In this document: positions 23,880 to 32,675 of the stretch, in pieces
Position numbering within the stretch: the stretch's first letter is position 1
Layout of the letters: each line of letters opens with the position of its first letter
DNA from: Microcaldota archaeon
GTDB taxonomy: Archaea > Micrarchaeota > Micrarchaeia > Anstonellales > JAGGTN01
Length of the DNA stretch: 36,937 nucleotides
Assembly (NCBI GenBank): GCA_021163645.1
Contig: JAGGTN010000002.1
Coordinates: 1-36,937, forward strand
Reading direction: 5' to 3'
The notes under the pieces: model-generated
Database searches by the model: none
What the model saw: only the letters and a program-made list of their open reading frames with translations
What the model was told of the DNA's origin: nothing
Made by a program: the position numbers and the translations under genes

Positions 23880-25052
23880 ATGATTATAGGAGTTTGCGGT
23901 GCACCAAATAAAGGTAAAACAACATTCTTCAATGCTTTAACGCTTGCCGGAGCAGATATAGCAGATTATCCATTTACTACGATAGAACCAAATAAAGGTG
24001 TCACCTATGCTCGTTCAGAATGCCCATGCAAAGAATTTAATGTTAAATGTAATCCAAGGCATGGAAGATGTATTGATGGAGTAAGATATATACCAATAAC
24101 CATTATTGATATTGCTGGTCTTGTTCCAGGTGCGTATGAGGGAAGAGGACTCGGTAACAAATTCTTAACAGATATCTCTCAGGCAGATGCACTTATTCAG
24201 GTAATAGATGCTTCTGGGAAGACGGATCTGGAAGGCAAACCAGTATCAGAACCATTCGATCCATCTGAAGAGATAATATTTCTTAGGAATGAATTATCAT
24301 ATTGGTTGAAATCAATTCTCGATAGGAACTGGAGCAAGATAAGAAGGAAGAGTATTAAGAACATAAGCGAAATTTTATTGGGCCTTAAGATAAAAGAGAG
24401 AGATGTTGAGAGCGTTGCTAAAGAGTTGGGATTGAGAATTGATAATATCGCTTGGTCTGATGAGGAAAGATTAGAATTTTCGAAACGTCTACTTCAAATA
24501 AGCAAACCATTAATTGTCGCAGCCAACAAAGCAGATATAAAAGGAGTAGCTGAAAATATTGAGAAATTAAGAGAGAGATTTGAGGGGCAAGGAGTGAAGA
24601 TAATCCCTACATCCGCAATGCTCGAACTGGCCTTGCGCAAAGCTGCATCTTCTGGATTGATAAGATATTCACCAGGAGCGGGCAGGTTCATTGTTTTAGG
24701 CAAACCATCACCCAAACAAAAGAAGGGGTTAGAGTTTGCCCAGAAATTTCTTGAGCAAAATGGTTCTACTGGTGTGCAGGAAGTGATTGATACGGTCGTG
24801 TTTGATATTTTAGATATGATTGTTGTGTACCCTGTTGAAGACGAATCAAAACTTTCCGATTCCAAAGGTAACATTCTTCCAGATGCAGTTCTTCTTAAAA
24901 GAGGTTCAACAGCACTCGACCTTGCATTTAAGATACATTCAGATATTGGTGAGAGTTTTATTGGTGCTGTTGATGTTAGAACTCATAAAAGAAAAGGTAA
25001 AGATTATGTCCTCAAAGATAAGGATATTTTGAAAATTCAATTTAAACACTGA
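23880..25052 (+). CDS. ychF: YchF-type ribosome-associated NTPase
   Basis: 390 residues from ATG 23880 (GGTG 5 nt upstream). The GTPase-like domain shows P-loop GAPNKGKT (7-14), TTIEPNKG (34-41), DIAGLVPGAYEGRGLGNKF (77-95) and NKAD; the archaeal Cys cluster CPCKEFNVKC...GRC (48-64) is present. The C-terminal TGS domain (LLKRGSTALDLAFKIH...DYVLKDKDILKI) follows a helical insert. Family members bind ribosomes and hydrolyse ATP rather than GTP in studied cases. Divergent from rfcL; a C/A tract begins about 26 bp after the stop. Confidence 0.93.
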   Translation: MIIGVCGAPNKGKTTFFNALTLAGADIADYPFTTIEPNKGVTYARSECPCKEFNVKCNPRHGRCIDGVRYIPITIIDIAGLVPGAYEGRGLGNKFLTDISQADALIQVIDASGKTDLEGKPVSEPFDPSEEIIFLRNELSYWLKSILDRNWSKIRRKSIKNISEILLGLKIKERDVESVAKELGLRIDNIAWSDEERLEFSKRLLQISKPLIVAANKADIKGVAENIEKLRERFEGQGVKIIPTSAMLELALRKAASSGLIRYSPGAGRFIVLGKPSPKQKKGLEFAQKFLEQNGSTGVQEVIDTVVFDILDMIVVYPVEDESKLSDSKGNILPDAVLLKRGSTALDLAFKIHSDIGESFIGAVDVRTHKRKGKDYVLKDKDILKIQFKH

Positions 25053-25792
25053 TTTCAAAAAGCAATTCACTTTCCAAGCCAAACCCACCACCCCCAAAAA
25101 CCAAACCCCAAACAAATAAAACTAATCATCACCAACCAATCATCCAACCCAAAAAAAATAATCCAATCCAAATCAAACCAAACCAACCCAATCCAAATCA
25201 AACCCACCACCCCAAACCAATCATCACCAACCCAATCAATAAAAAAAGAACCATCCCAAAAACCAACCAACCAAAACCCAAAATCAACCCCAAAAACCAA
25301 CCAATCAAACAACCCAACCACCCCAACCACCCCAAAAAACAAATAAAACCAACCAAAATCAGGCAAACAAGGATAGAACATAAAATGAGAAATTTAAACT
25401 CCTGCGTTAATAATTCAATAAACTTAAAAATATATCTATTTATATACACTTACATTTATATTTAGTATTTATGGATAAGATTATGAATTCATTTTGACAC
25501 GTTTAACACGTAATTCATTTTAATGAATATCTAGTTATCTGATATTAAACATCTGGGAAAAGGAAAAGGGAAATAAATGTTGAAAAAGAAATAAAATAAA
25601 GAGGCACATAAAAGATTTAATGAGAAATAGAAGTAGATATTTTAACAAAAGAATAATAATGCGATTTAAATTTATGAACATGTTATTGGTCACATAAAGT
25701 TTTAATTTTCATACTCAATAAAAAATTGGAAAATGAGGGGGATAGTCAAATTAGTGTTGTGATATTAAATTATGAGAGAGAGGGTGAGTGTT
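25053..25792. other. 740-bp intergenic region with C/A-tract copy 3
   Basis: First part is the C/A tract (25079-25383). The rest (25384-25792) is AT-rich with TATA-like runs near 25425 and 25450, a direct repeat ACACGTTTAACACGT (25497-25511), and the promoter of the lipoprotein at 25793. No gene or known RNA is seen; frames over the tract on either strand are compositional. Confidence 0.55.
25079..25383 (+). repeat. C/A-rich tract, copy 3, with end box
   Basis: The longest copy: 283 nt (25079-25361) with a single G (25248). It ends in a 29-nt box (25355-25383; starts AAAATCAGGCAAAC, ends GATAGAACATAA) that is identical to 32962-32990. The opposite strand is G/T-rich with repeated GGTTGG and GGGGTGG words. 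Orientation is the same as all other copies. It lies between ychF and a lipoprotein gene. Confidence 0.88.
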
Positions 25793-27235
25793 ATGAAGGA
25801 TAAAAAAGTAAAGATAAATAATCTAAATTTAAATTATCTAATTTTTAGTATTTTCTTAGTCATGATATTTTTTAGCGGGATGTTCATTTTTGGTTGTACT
25901 TATAACAATGAAAATAATACGTATGCTAAATTCATTGATTCTATAAGTAAACAATACAATTTGACCGCTTATAATATTACTTATGATGTAAATGATGATG
26001 GATTGGAGTATAATTTAAACATAATCAAGTATGAAAGTGATTGGAGAGTAGGATACGAATATCCTTTTGCTAAGATAGCATTTTATAGCATAAACAGCAC
26101 TCCTTACGCATGTGCTGAAAGAGAAGGAAAAAGATATTGTTCTGATATAAGTAGTGCTAACTTTTCCGATAAAGGATATCATCTTGCTGAATCACAGATA
26201 GTATTCGGAAAGGATATTGATTATACTATTAAGCTGTATGACACTCTTAATAACCATAGTGCACTTAGTATAAAACAAGTGGATTCAGGAAATATTATCA
26301 ATAGACCAGTTAATTGTTTCGAGCTTGAATTAGATTATAGTAAATTATCTACCAATGAGCTTAATAAGTTAGGGATACCACCAACTAGTAATTTGGTTAT
26401 GCTATATAAGAATATAACGCAAAAATTGTGTTATGATAATGAAACAGGGATCCTTTTATCAACCAATTTCTCTTACATGTATAATGGGCATATGTTCGAT
26501 ATATCTAAAAAAGCAACATCCTTCTCAACGCAACCATTCCAAAACAGTATAAAGATAGATAAAGAGTTAGAACATTATAATGTGTTAAAACCTGTATATA
26601 ATGATATCACCAATGATTGGGTTACATATTACAGATGTTCATTTGAGAATGATACTGATACTTGCCTACGCGATAAATCGTTTGAGAATAAAAATTCTAA
26701 ATTCTGCAAGTTGATAAAGGATACACATAAGAGGAATAGTTGTTATACCCGAGCCATCTCTTATGACAATAACCCTTCATTATGTGAAAACATAGAAGAT
26801 TCCCAGAATGACCGAGATTCATGTTATTATTTATACGTGTATTATTTTGGAAACAAATCTTATTGTAAAGAAATAATCAATGATACTATAAGGAATGATT
26901 GTGAAAATTTGGAAATTACTCCTGCTCAACCCCATAAATCTGAATGCTCAGTTGATGCGGATTGTGGAGTCAAAGGAAAATTTGGAGAGTTTTGTGTACC
27001 AATCAATAAAACAATAACAATTGATGAGAAAAAACCATGGAAGAAAATTTATGGATGTTATAACAAAACTACTTGTGGTTGCATTGATGGTGAATGTAGA
27101 TGGACTCCAACAGATGATTTTGTAGATTGCATAGATACAGTTGAGAATGAAGAAATCTTAAAGATACTTAATACAAAGCATAATAATCAAACCAATGTAA
27201 CAGCTAACCAATCAACCAATCAAACAAGTGGTTAA
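25793..27235 (+). CDS. Cys-repeat surface lipoprotein
   Basis: 480 residues from ATG 25793, preceded by GGTGAGTGTT; a start seven codons earlier lies before that site. The hydrophobic N-terminus ends in FIFGC, so Cys35 is the lipid anchor. A beta-rich outer domain of about 250 residues with many N-x-S/T sequons follows. From about residue 280 there are repeated units of C-x-x-I-x-D-x(4-5)-R-x-x-C-Y type (FCKLIKDTHKRNSCY, LCENIEDSQNDRDSCY, YCKEIINDTIRNDC), a pattern I have seen in archaeal surface proteins. A last Cys-rich part (CGVKGKFGEFC...CGCIDGEC) ends in an Asn/Thr/Gln tail. Function unknown; likely cell-surface binding. Confidence 0.76.
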   Translation: MKDKKVKINNLNLNYLIFSIFLVMIFFSGMFIFGCTYNNENNTYAKFIDSISKQYNLTAYNITYDVNDDGLEYNLNIIKYESDWRVGYEYPFAKIAFYSINSTPYACAEREGKRYCSDISSANFSDKGYHLAESQIVFGKDIDYTIKLYDTLNNHSALSIKQVDSGNIINRPVNCFELELDYSKLSTNELNKLGIPPTSNLVMLYKNITQKLCYDNETGILLSTNFSYMYNGHMFDISKKATSFSTQPFQNSIKIDKELEHYNVLKPVYNDITNDWVTYYRCSFENDTDTCLRDKSFENKNSKFCKLIKDTHKRNSCYTRAISYDNNPSLCENIEDSQNDRDSCYYLYVYYFGNKSYCKEIINDTIRNDCENLEITPAQPHKSECSVDADCGVKGKFGEFCVPINKTITIDEKKPWKKIYGCYNKTTCGCIDGECRWTPTDDFVDCIDTVENEEILKILNTKHNNQTNVTANQSTNQTSG

Positions 27236-27666
27236 ACAACCAAGAGCATAAGGGGAGGATGACATGTCATGATTTTAATTCTTTTTTTATGTTAGATTTT
27301 GATTCTCCCTTAACTTGTATGATATCATATCTTGTTTGCAAGCATCACTTTGCCAAAATGAAATTTAATCCAATATAAAATCTAATTTCATGAGCGACAA
27401 CTCCTTTACGAACGTGTTCAATGAGTAGGACGCTTTTTCTTTCTCGTCTTTATTTAAGAAGGAATAATATTTGATTACAAGAAAAGATTTGATTGCAAGA
27501 GAAATCATACTTTGCTCAGGGCAATCTCTCTATATCCAGCTTTGCTTGCTCACCATGAACTGAATGTTCATATTATTCAGCCGGTAACATCCTTACAAAT
27601 TTGAATTCGCATTTCATCATTAAACATAAACAGAAAACTTAATAATCAATACGTATAATACATATT
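27236..27666. other. Intergenic region with repeat B and a possible sRNA
   Basis: Holds repeat B copy 1 (27318-27391) and a weak minus-strand box C/D candidate: ATGATGA (27620-27614) and CTGA (27580-27577), 44 nt apart, but without clear inner boxes or terminal stem. A TATA-like AACTTAATAA (about 27635) serves the next gene. No coding gene seen. Confidence 0.5.
27318..27391 (+). repeat. 74-bp noncoding repeat B, copy 1
   Basis: Starts TATGATATCATATCTTG and ends TCTAATTTCAT; one 1-nt indel separates it from 32283-32355. It contains the palindrome ATGATATCAT and an 8-bp inverted repeat ATGAAATT/AATTTCAT around an 18-nt loop. It lies 82 nt after the stop of the preceding gene on the same strand. 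Confidence 0.9.
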
Positions 27667-28092
27667 ATGGAATTGATAGTAAATACAAATAAGAAGATTG
27701 AATTTATTGACATTACTGATAAGGTGAATATGATGGTTCATAATTCGGCTCATCGTTCTGGCATTTGTATTGTTTATGTTCCTCATACTACAGCTGCGTT
27801 GATGGTGAATGAATTCGAACCCCATATCGTTCAGGATTACAAAACCTTTTACATGAACCTAACCAATCCAAACCTTACCAATCCATTAGAGCAAGAAAAT
27901 GAACATAAGATTAAATACCAACATAATGAGATAGATAATAATGCAGAATCCCATTTATTATCATCGCTTATTGGTCCATCTAAGCAATTTATTGTTAAGG
28001 ATAAACATATAATTTTAGGTACATGGCAGAGAATAATACTATGCGAATTTGACGGCCCAAGGGAAAGGCATATCATTATTGAGATACAATGA
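27667..28092 (+). CDS. YjbQ (UPF0047) family protein
   Basis: 141 residues, full length. Family marks: GICIVYVPHTTAALMVNEFE (about 32-52), NAESHLLSSLIGPS (about 98-111) and ILGTWQRIILCEFDGPRERH near the end. These conserved His/Glu positions form the active-site pocket of YjbQ; some members show weak thiamine phosphate synthase activity, and the natural role is unsettled. Start has no ribosome site; an AACTTAATAA element about 28 nt upstream suggests leaderless translation. No thiamine genes are adjacent. Confidence 0.92.
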   Translation: MELIVNTNKKIEFIDITDKVNMMVHNSAHRSGICIVYVPHTTAALMVNEFEPHIVQDYKTFYMNLTNPNLTNPLEQENEHKIKYQHNEIDNNAESHLLSSLIGPSKQFIVKDKHIILGTWQRIILCEFDGPRERHIIIEIQ

Positions 28093-28180
28093 ACACTAAC
28101 ATAACAATTCTCAAGTTATCTAAAAAGCAAAAGAAAAAATAACAGGTAAAATGCTCATAAATTCATTTTGATGATTTAAA

Positions 28181-29503
28181 TTAGATTTTAAACTCTTCAC
28201 CTAACTTCGGCACTCGCACATCATATTTATGAGTATTCAAGTATTCTGCAAATTCAAGCAGTTTCTTTTCTTCGCCATGAACAAGGAATATTGTCTTAAG
28301 ATGTTTGATTTTTTTTATGAATCTTATCAATCCTTGATGATCAGCATGAGCAGAAAGATGAATATTATAAATAGGCATATTTACTTTTATAGATTCTTCT
28401 TTCCCATTTTCTCTTAACCATACCTCCTTCTCTCCATCAACCAATTTTCTTCCAAGAGTACCTTGCGCCTGATACCCAATAAAGATTAAAGCATTCTTAG
28501 GATCAGAAGCAAGAGATTTAAAATAAATAATCCCCGGGCCTCCAGTGAGCATTCCTGAAGTCGTTACAATTATACACGGCCCTGATTTTAGCACATCAGA
28601 TTTGTTCTTCTTCCTGGATACTTTAAAATATGGGCTTTTGAATGGGTCTTCATCTGACATCAGTATTCTGAGTTGTAGTTCCCTTTTCGCATATATAACA
28701 TTATATCTATAAATCTTAAGTGCTTTCTTTATCATTCCATCAACATAGATTGGTACTTTAGGAATAGCACCAGAACTAATGAAATCATTCAGTAACATCA
28801 ATATCTCCTGCCCTCTACCTATTGCAAATGACGGGATAAGGACTTTACCATTTCTGCTCAGTACACTATTAATTATTTCAACCAATTGCTTAGACGCCTT
28901 CTTCATCGAAGAAAGCATATCTTTTTTACCTGAATATGTGCCTTCAATAATGAGTGTCTGAGCAGACAAACCCATTTCACACCCTGATAGAAGACGGGAC
29001 TCCCTATCATTTATATCACCAGTATAAAGCAATGTCCTGTTTCCTTTTTTTGCACGAATCATAGAGCTGCCAATTATATGGCCAGCATCATGTAATGAAA
29101 TATTATATCCTTTCACTACAAACCTATCATTATATTCGTGTTGTTTTAGCCGGGATAATACTAAGGTTACTTCTTTTGATGAAAAGGATTTATTTTTCTG
29201 AAGACGCTGGTAATCAGATAATAAAAGTTGCATTAAATCACGAGTTGGTTTTGTTGCATGAATATTCAACCTGTTTGAAATAATGTGTGGAAGGTAACCT
29301 GCATGATCTAAGTGTGCATGGGTAATTATAATATCTCTGGCATGCATCTTAATAAGTTGTTCCTTAGATAAGGTAGGGTATTCAATAGATTCACCTAACT
29401 TTATTCCTGCGTCCATGACAATATCTATCTTATTTTTCATACTGCCAAGGGTAATCATACTTCTACCTACTTCTCTGGCGCACCCCTTGAAACCTACTAT
29501 CAC
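28181..29503 (-). CDS. Beta-CASP metallo-beta-lactamase RNase (aCPSF2-like)
   Basis: 440 residues. Metal site: HAHLDH (62-67), His142 (DAGHIIGSS), Asp163 (YTGDIND), and HLSAHADHQG near residue 390 (beta-CASP motif B/C), with VHGEEKK after it. Beta-CASP motif A is IIEGTYSG (about 185). No KH domains are present, so it resembles the aCPSF2 group rather than aCPSF1; RNase J-type 5'-3' exonuclease activity is an alternative. GTG 29503 is used as start, behind GGTGGTTAG. It would act in RNA decay or transcription termination. It is followed upstream by a small basic gene, 57 bp away. Confidence 0.9.
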   Translation of the reverse strand: MIVGFKGCAREVGRSMITLGSMKNKIDIVMDAGIKLGESIEYPTLSKEQLIKMHARDIIITHAHLDHAGYLPHIISNRLNIHATKPTRDLMQLLLSDYQRLQKNKSFSSKEVTLVLSRLKQHEYNDRFVVKGYNISLHDAGHIIGSSMIRAKKGNRTLLYTGDINDRESRLLSGCEMGLSAQTLIIEGTYSGKKDMLSSMKKASKQLVEIINSVLSRNGKVLIPSFAIGRGQEILMLLNDFISSGAIPKVPIYVDGMIKKALKIYRYNVIYAKRELQLRILMSDEDPFKSPYFKVSRKKNKSDVLKSGPCIIVTTSGMLTGGPGIIYFKSLASDPKNALIFIGYQAQGTLGRKLVDGEKEVWLRENGKEESIKVNMPIYNIHLSAHADHQGLIRFIKKIKHLKTIFLVHGEEKKLLEFAEYLNTHKYDVRVPKLGEEFKI

Positions 29504-29560
29504 CTAACCACCAAACAAGTAAAAAGGATTTCAGATTGCAATATTATTAAAAAAAGGAAA

Positions 29561-29806
29561 TTACCTTTTTAGGATACGGATATCTTTTGCTCCTTTTGGA
29601 AGCTCAATTACTTTTGTGTGAAGCATCTTGCGGATTTTAGGTCCCCAGTAATAAGTGATCTTCGCACCATACTTCTTTGTTCCTACTTTTGTTTTTACCA
29701 ACCTAGCATTCTTACTGATTGTAACATTTGTTGCCTTATCTGGGATTTTTATTTTCTTTTTTCTCTTTATTCCATAACGATAGTATATTATGTATTTTTC
29801 TTTCAT
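29561..29806 (-). CDS. Small basic protein of unknown function
   Basis: 81 residues from ATG 29806, which has GGTGATCCA directly before it; a longer frame upstream to 29953 lacks any start signal and overlaps the divergent gene. The sequence is rich in Lys/Arg and Ile/Tyr (YIIYYRYGIKRKKKIKIPDK; YGAKITYYWGPKIRKM) and probably folds as small beta strands. It may bind nucleic acid. A shared TATA region (AATATTTAAAATG, about 29834-29844) lies between it and the divergent metallopeptidase. Confidence 0.7.
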   Translation of the reverse strand: MKEKYIIYYRYGIKRKKKIKIPDKATNVTISKNARLVKTKVGTKKYGAKITYYWGPKIRKMLHTKVIELPKGAKDIRILKR

Positions 29807-29878
29807 TGGATCACCAAAATTATAAAACAGGTAAATATTTAAAATGTATCGGTGGATTATGATAGAAAAGGTGAAATA

Positions 29879-30286
29879 ATGAAAATAAAATTTGAAAAAG
29901 CCAATGATATCCAGCAGATGATTAAGGATATAATGACAATCCTCTTCCCACAATATAATACAAATCGCATAATCGTTTTAAGATCCTACGGCTCAACTGC
30001 TAATGCTTATGCGAGAATTTGGAGTATGCCAAAAGTTTGGCAAATCGCTTTGGACATAAAACCGTTTTATGTGATTGAAGTATTATCTGAGCATTTTGAC
30101 AAGTTACCATATAATGAAAAGGAAAAGGTAATCATTCATGAACTAATGCATATACCATCAACGTTTTCTGGTGCTCTTTTACCTCATAAATTTAAAAGTA
30201 AAGTAATTAACGAACGGACAGTCAGCAAACTATACAAAGAATATAAAAAGATAAAGGAGGATAAGCCATGGCTCTTACAAGATTAG
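29879..30286 (+). CDS. Putative zinc metallopeptidase (phage-metallopeptidase-like)
   Basis: 135 residues from ATG 29879 (GGTGAAATA upstream; an in-frame codon at 29852 precedes the ribosome site). It contains HELMHIP (87-93), the HExxH zinc motif followed by a Pro, and a third possible ligand in LLPHKFKS about ten residues on. Size and motif fit the 'putative phage metallopeptidase' (PF18894-type) family found in phages and archaea. No signal peptide, so it acts in the cytoplasm. It overlaps the start of the glycosyltransferase gene by 19 bp. The family name is from memory of its motif, so moderately sure. Confidence 0.76.
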   Translation: MKIKFEKANDIQQMIKDIMTILFPQYNTNRIIVLRSYGSTANAYARIWSMPKVWQIALDIKPFYVIEVLSEHFDKLPYNEKEKVIIHELMHIPSTFSGALLPHKFKSKVINERTVSKLYKEYKKIKEDKPWLLQD

Positions 30287-31719
30287 AACACACAAAATCC
30301 TCTTGTTCATTATTGTCACGAGCCATTTCGATCATAATTCTTATTATTCTTGCAATTTTAATGTTTTATATGTCTATTATAGCCGAAGATTGTGTTGAAA
30401 AGGCTCTTTTATTTGTTTATTTTTTAATCAACGTTGGTCTTATATATTATCTTGTTAAGTTTTTACATATTAAGAACGAGATTCTCCCGAATAAATATCT
30501 CATAAGAGACTTAGAAAATATAAAAGGTAAGACCGTAGCAGTTGCGATTACATATCGTGATCAAGATCATGAAGTCATAACAAAAACGATGAATGCGGTA
30601 AAGAAGATTAAGGGAGTAACCAAATTCTATTTGATTGACAATTCAATAGAAAAAAAGAACCAGAATTTCGCGAAAGGTTTGTGCATGAGATATGGTTTTG
30701 AATATGCTCCATCATTACAAAGCAAAAAGATAAGTTGGAAATCTGACCCTCTCAATGATTTCTTGTTTAACTATTTAAAGGAGGATTACCTCGTTCTGAT
30801 AGACAAGGATGAATTGATAACAGATACTAGAATTATCACTGATAATTTACCATATATGAAAAATGATACTGCTTATGTGCAAACGATGAAAATGGATAAG
30901 GGAGACACTATCCTAAATAAGGTTCTTGCAGCGTATAACAATTTCTTTTATGAGATTGTAGAGCCTGTTGATGGAAACGCAGGATATGCTCTTTTTGGAG
31001 GTTCGGTGGCTTTGATGGATGTTAAAAAGTTGAGAGAGGTTGGAGGATTTAAAACAATCCTAGAAGATATTGATATCTCATTTAAACTGCTTAATAAGGG
31101 ATACAAAGGATTGTTCAATCCAAAGAGCTATTCAGAAGCCGGAGAGTCAGACCTCAACTATGATTATTTTACTAAGCGTCATTATAGATATGCTTATGGA
31201 ACAATGGATTTATTCATAAATTATCTTAAAAATATAAAAAACGTCAGATTAGGTTTACATGCAAAATATATCTATAGTTTATTGTCTCCACAATTTCTAT
31301 CTATATTTTTATTACTGGCTTCCATGTATACCCTAATAGTCTCAACACAAAATTATCCAAATCCAATATTAACCAACTCGATAAGTGGTGGTATTGCGAT
31401 ACTCATATTCCCATTATTGATTCTTTCTTTACTCTCAACATTCACAAAGAATAACCCTCTTGTGGGATTGATGGCATTCATGATAAATCAGAGTATATTA
31501 TTTGTGAGGCTCAGAGCTACGTTGAAGGCCATAACAAGAATAAAAATCCCTTGGAATGTAAAATGCAAAAAGGATATTGAAACCATTTGGTTCGTATTTG
31601 CTACTATTGGAATAGTTATAATGATTTTATCGTATGCAAATATTTATCTGTTTTTAATATGCTTAACTTTCTGGTTGTTATACGTGATGCCTGTCATAAT
31701 ATATATAATATTGAACTAA
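30268..31719 (+). CDS. Membrane glycosyltransferase, family 2
   Basis: 483 residues with two N-terminal membrane helices (about 17-65) and three to four at the C-terminus (from about 335). The GT-A domain shows VAVAITYRDQDHEVITKT at its start, LVLIDKDELI (Asp-x-Asp-like metal site), FGGSVALMDVKKLREVGGF, and TILEDIDISFKLLNKGYKG, where Glu-Asp is the catalytic acid region. A short KRHYRYAYG takes the place of QxxRW. The plan is that of processive or membrane-bound sugar transferases making surface polysaccharide. Start is fixed by GGAGGATAAGCC upstream. It is coupled to the metallopeptidase gene by overlap. Confidence 0.9.
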   Translation: MALTRLEHTKSSCSLLSRAISIIILIILAILMFYMSIIAEDCVEKALLFVYFLINVGLIYYLVKFLHIKNEILPNKYLIRDLENIKGKTVAVAITYRDQDHEVITKTMNAVKKIKGVTKFYLIDNSIEKKNQNFAKGLCMRYGFEYAPSLQSKKISWKSDPLNDFLFNYLKEDYLVLIDKDELITDTRIITDNLPYMKNDTAYVQTMKMDKGDTILNKVLAAYNNFFYEIVEPVDGNAGYALFGGSVALMDVKKLREVGGFKTILEDIDISFKLLNKGYKGLFNPKSYSEAGESDLNYDYFTKRHYRYAYGTMDLFINYLKNIKNVRLGLHAKYIYSLLSPQFLSIFLLLASMYTLIVSTQNYPNPILTNSISGGIAILIFPLLILSLLSTFTKNNPLVGLMAFMINQSILFVRLRATLKAITRIKIPWNVKCKKDIETIWFVFATIGIVIMILSYANIYLFLICLTFWLLYVMPVIIYIILN

Positions 31720-31834
31720 GAAAATTATATATTGTTTAACTATGTAAGTACGAATTTATGAGCATTTTATCTGAAGTATAAAGATTATACACAAATACAA
31801 AAAGAATTAATAAAATAGGACTGAGGATGGTTTG

Positions 31835-32242
31835 ATGATTATAAAAAATAGTACTAAGAATATTTATAAGGATAAGGAAGTGAAAATAACGAGAGATGCG
31901 ATAGAGTTCATTCTATATGCTGCAAAATTTACTTATCCGCACGAATTCATAGGTTTATTAAGACAAAGAGATGATGTGATAAATGAAGTCATAATCCTTC
32001 CTTTGAGTATATATGGAAATCGATTTTCATCACTCCGCCTTGATATGTTACCTATAACTGAGCATCCATTGGGAGTGGTTCACTCGCATCCAAGCACGAA
32101 CAATCATCCGTCTAAGCAGGATTTGTTATTTTTTAATAGATTTGGAAAGATACATATCATTGTTTCTTATCCATATAATTTACAATCTGTCTCTGTTTAT
32201 AATAACAAGGGTGATAAGCTCGATTTTAAAATTGTTGAATGA
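31835..32242 (+). CDS. JAMM/MPN metalloprotease
   Basis: 135 residues from ATG 31835. The JAMM zinc motif is complete: Glu37 (PHEFIGLL), His83-x-His85 (VHSHPST), Ser93 and Asp96 (HPSKQD), giving E-x(n)-HxH-x(7)-S-x(2)-D. In archaea such stand-alone JAMM proteins remove SAMP/ubiquitin-like tags or process sulphur carriers. No ubiquitin-like gene is in the window, so the substrate is unknown. A GGATGG site precedes the start. Repeat B copy 2 begins 40 nt after its stop. Confidence 0.92.
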   Translation: MIIKNSTKNIYKDKEVKITRDAIEFILYAAKFTYPHEFIGLLRQRDDVINEVIILPLSIYGNRFSSLRLDMLPITEHPLGVVHSHPSTNNHPSKQDLLFFNRFGKIHIIVSYPYNLQSVSVYNNKGDKLDFKIVE

Positions 32243-32282
32243 GCTGAAAGATGTTAAATTATGGCTCTCCCAACTTAACTTA

Positions 32283-32355
32283 TATGATATCATATCTTGT
32301 TTGCAGCATCACTTTGCCAAAATGAAATTTAATCCAATATAAAATCTAATTTCAT
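32283..32355 (+). repeat. 73-bp noncoding repeat B, copy 2
   Basis: Matches 27318-27391 apart from one missing A (GCAGC instead of GCAAGC). Contains ATGATATCAT and the ATGAAATT/AATTTCAT hairpin. As with copy 1, it follows a plus-strand gene stop closely, after the similar words CTCCC and TAACTT. Confidence 0.9.
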
Positions 32356-32504
32356 ATACAAATAAGTCCATTATTAAATATTAAGTATAAGTTATAAGTA
32401 TTAATACAAACATTTAAATATATACTTACACACAATTTATTCAGGAGAATGTTATATAAGAAAATGTTTATGTGAGAAATAAAAAATATAAACGGGGTGA
32501 ATTT

Positions 32505-32675
32505 ATGAATATAAAAAAGGAGATAAAAAGGACAAACACAAAGGATGACTCGGAAACAGAGTTAAGGACGGGATATATTCCATTTCCTCTAAATGACGTT
32601 CCTGTAACTGAACGCAGAAAAATGGATAAAAGGAATGCACTATATGATTTTACCAAGACAAAGAGTGAAGAATAA
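32505..32675 (+). CDS. Short charged protein of unknown function
   Basis: 56 residues from ATG 32505, which follows GGGGTGAATTT, a good ribosome site. The sequence is mostly Lys, Arg, Asp, Glu and Thr with a more hydrophobic centre (TGYIPFPLNDVPVTERRKMD). No membrane segment or known motif. The proposed start is 11 codons inside a longer frame lacking a site. A real gene is likely from the ribosome site and codon pattern. Neighbours: repeat B upstream and C/A-tract copy 4 downstream. Confidence 0.55.
   Translation: MNIKKEIKRTNTKDDSETELRTGYIPFPLNDVPVTERRKMDKRNALYDFTKTKSEE

Noticed and set aside
25067-25449. Minus-strand frames of 83-104 codons rich in Gly/Trp/Leu/Phe
   Set aside because: They are the G/T complement of C/A-tract copy 3; two overlapping frames are both open, a sign of composition rather than coding.
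29807-29953. N-terminal extension of the small basic protein
   Set aside because: The GGTGATCCA site places the start at 29806; the extension crosses the divergent promoter and overlaps the metallopeptidase start.
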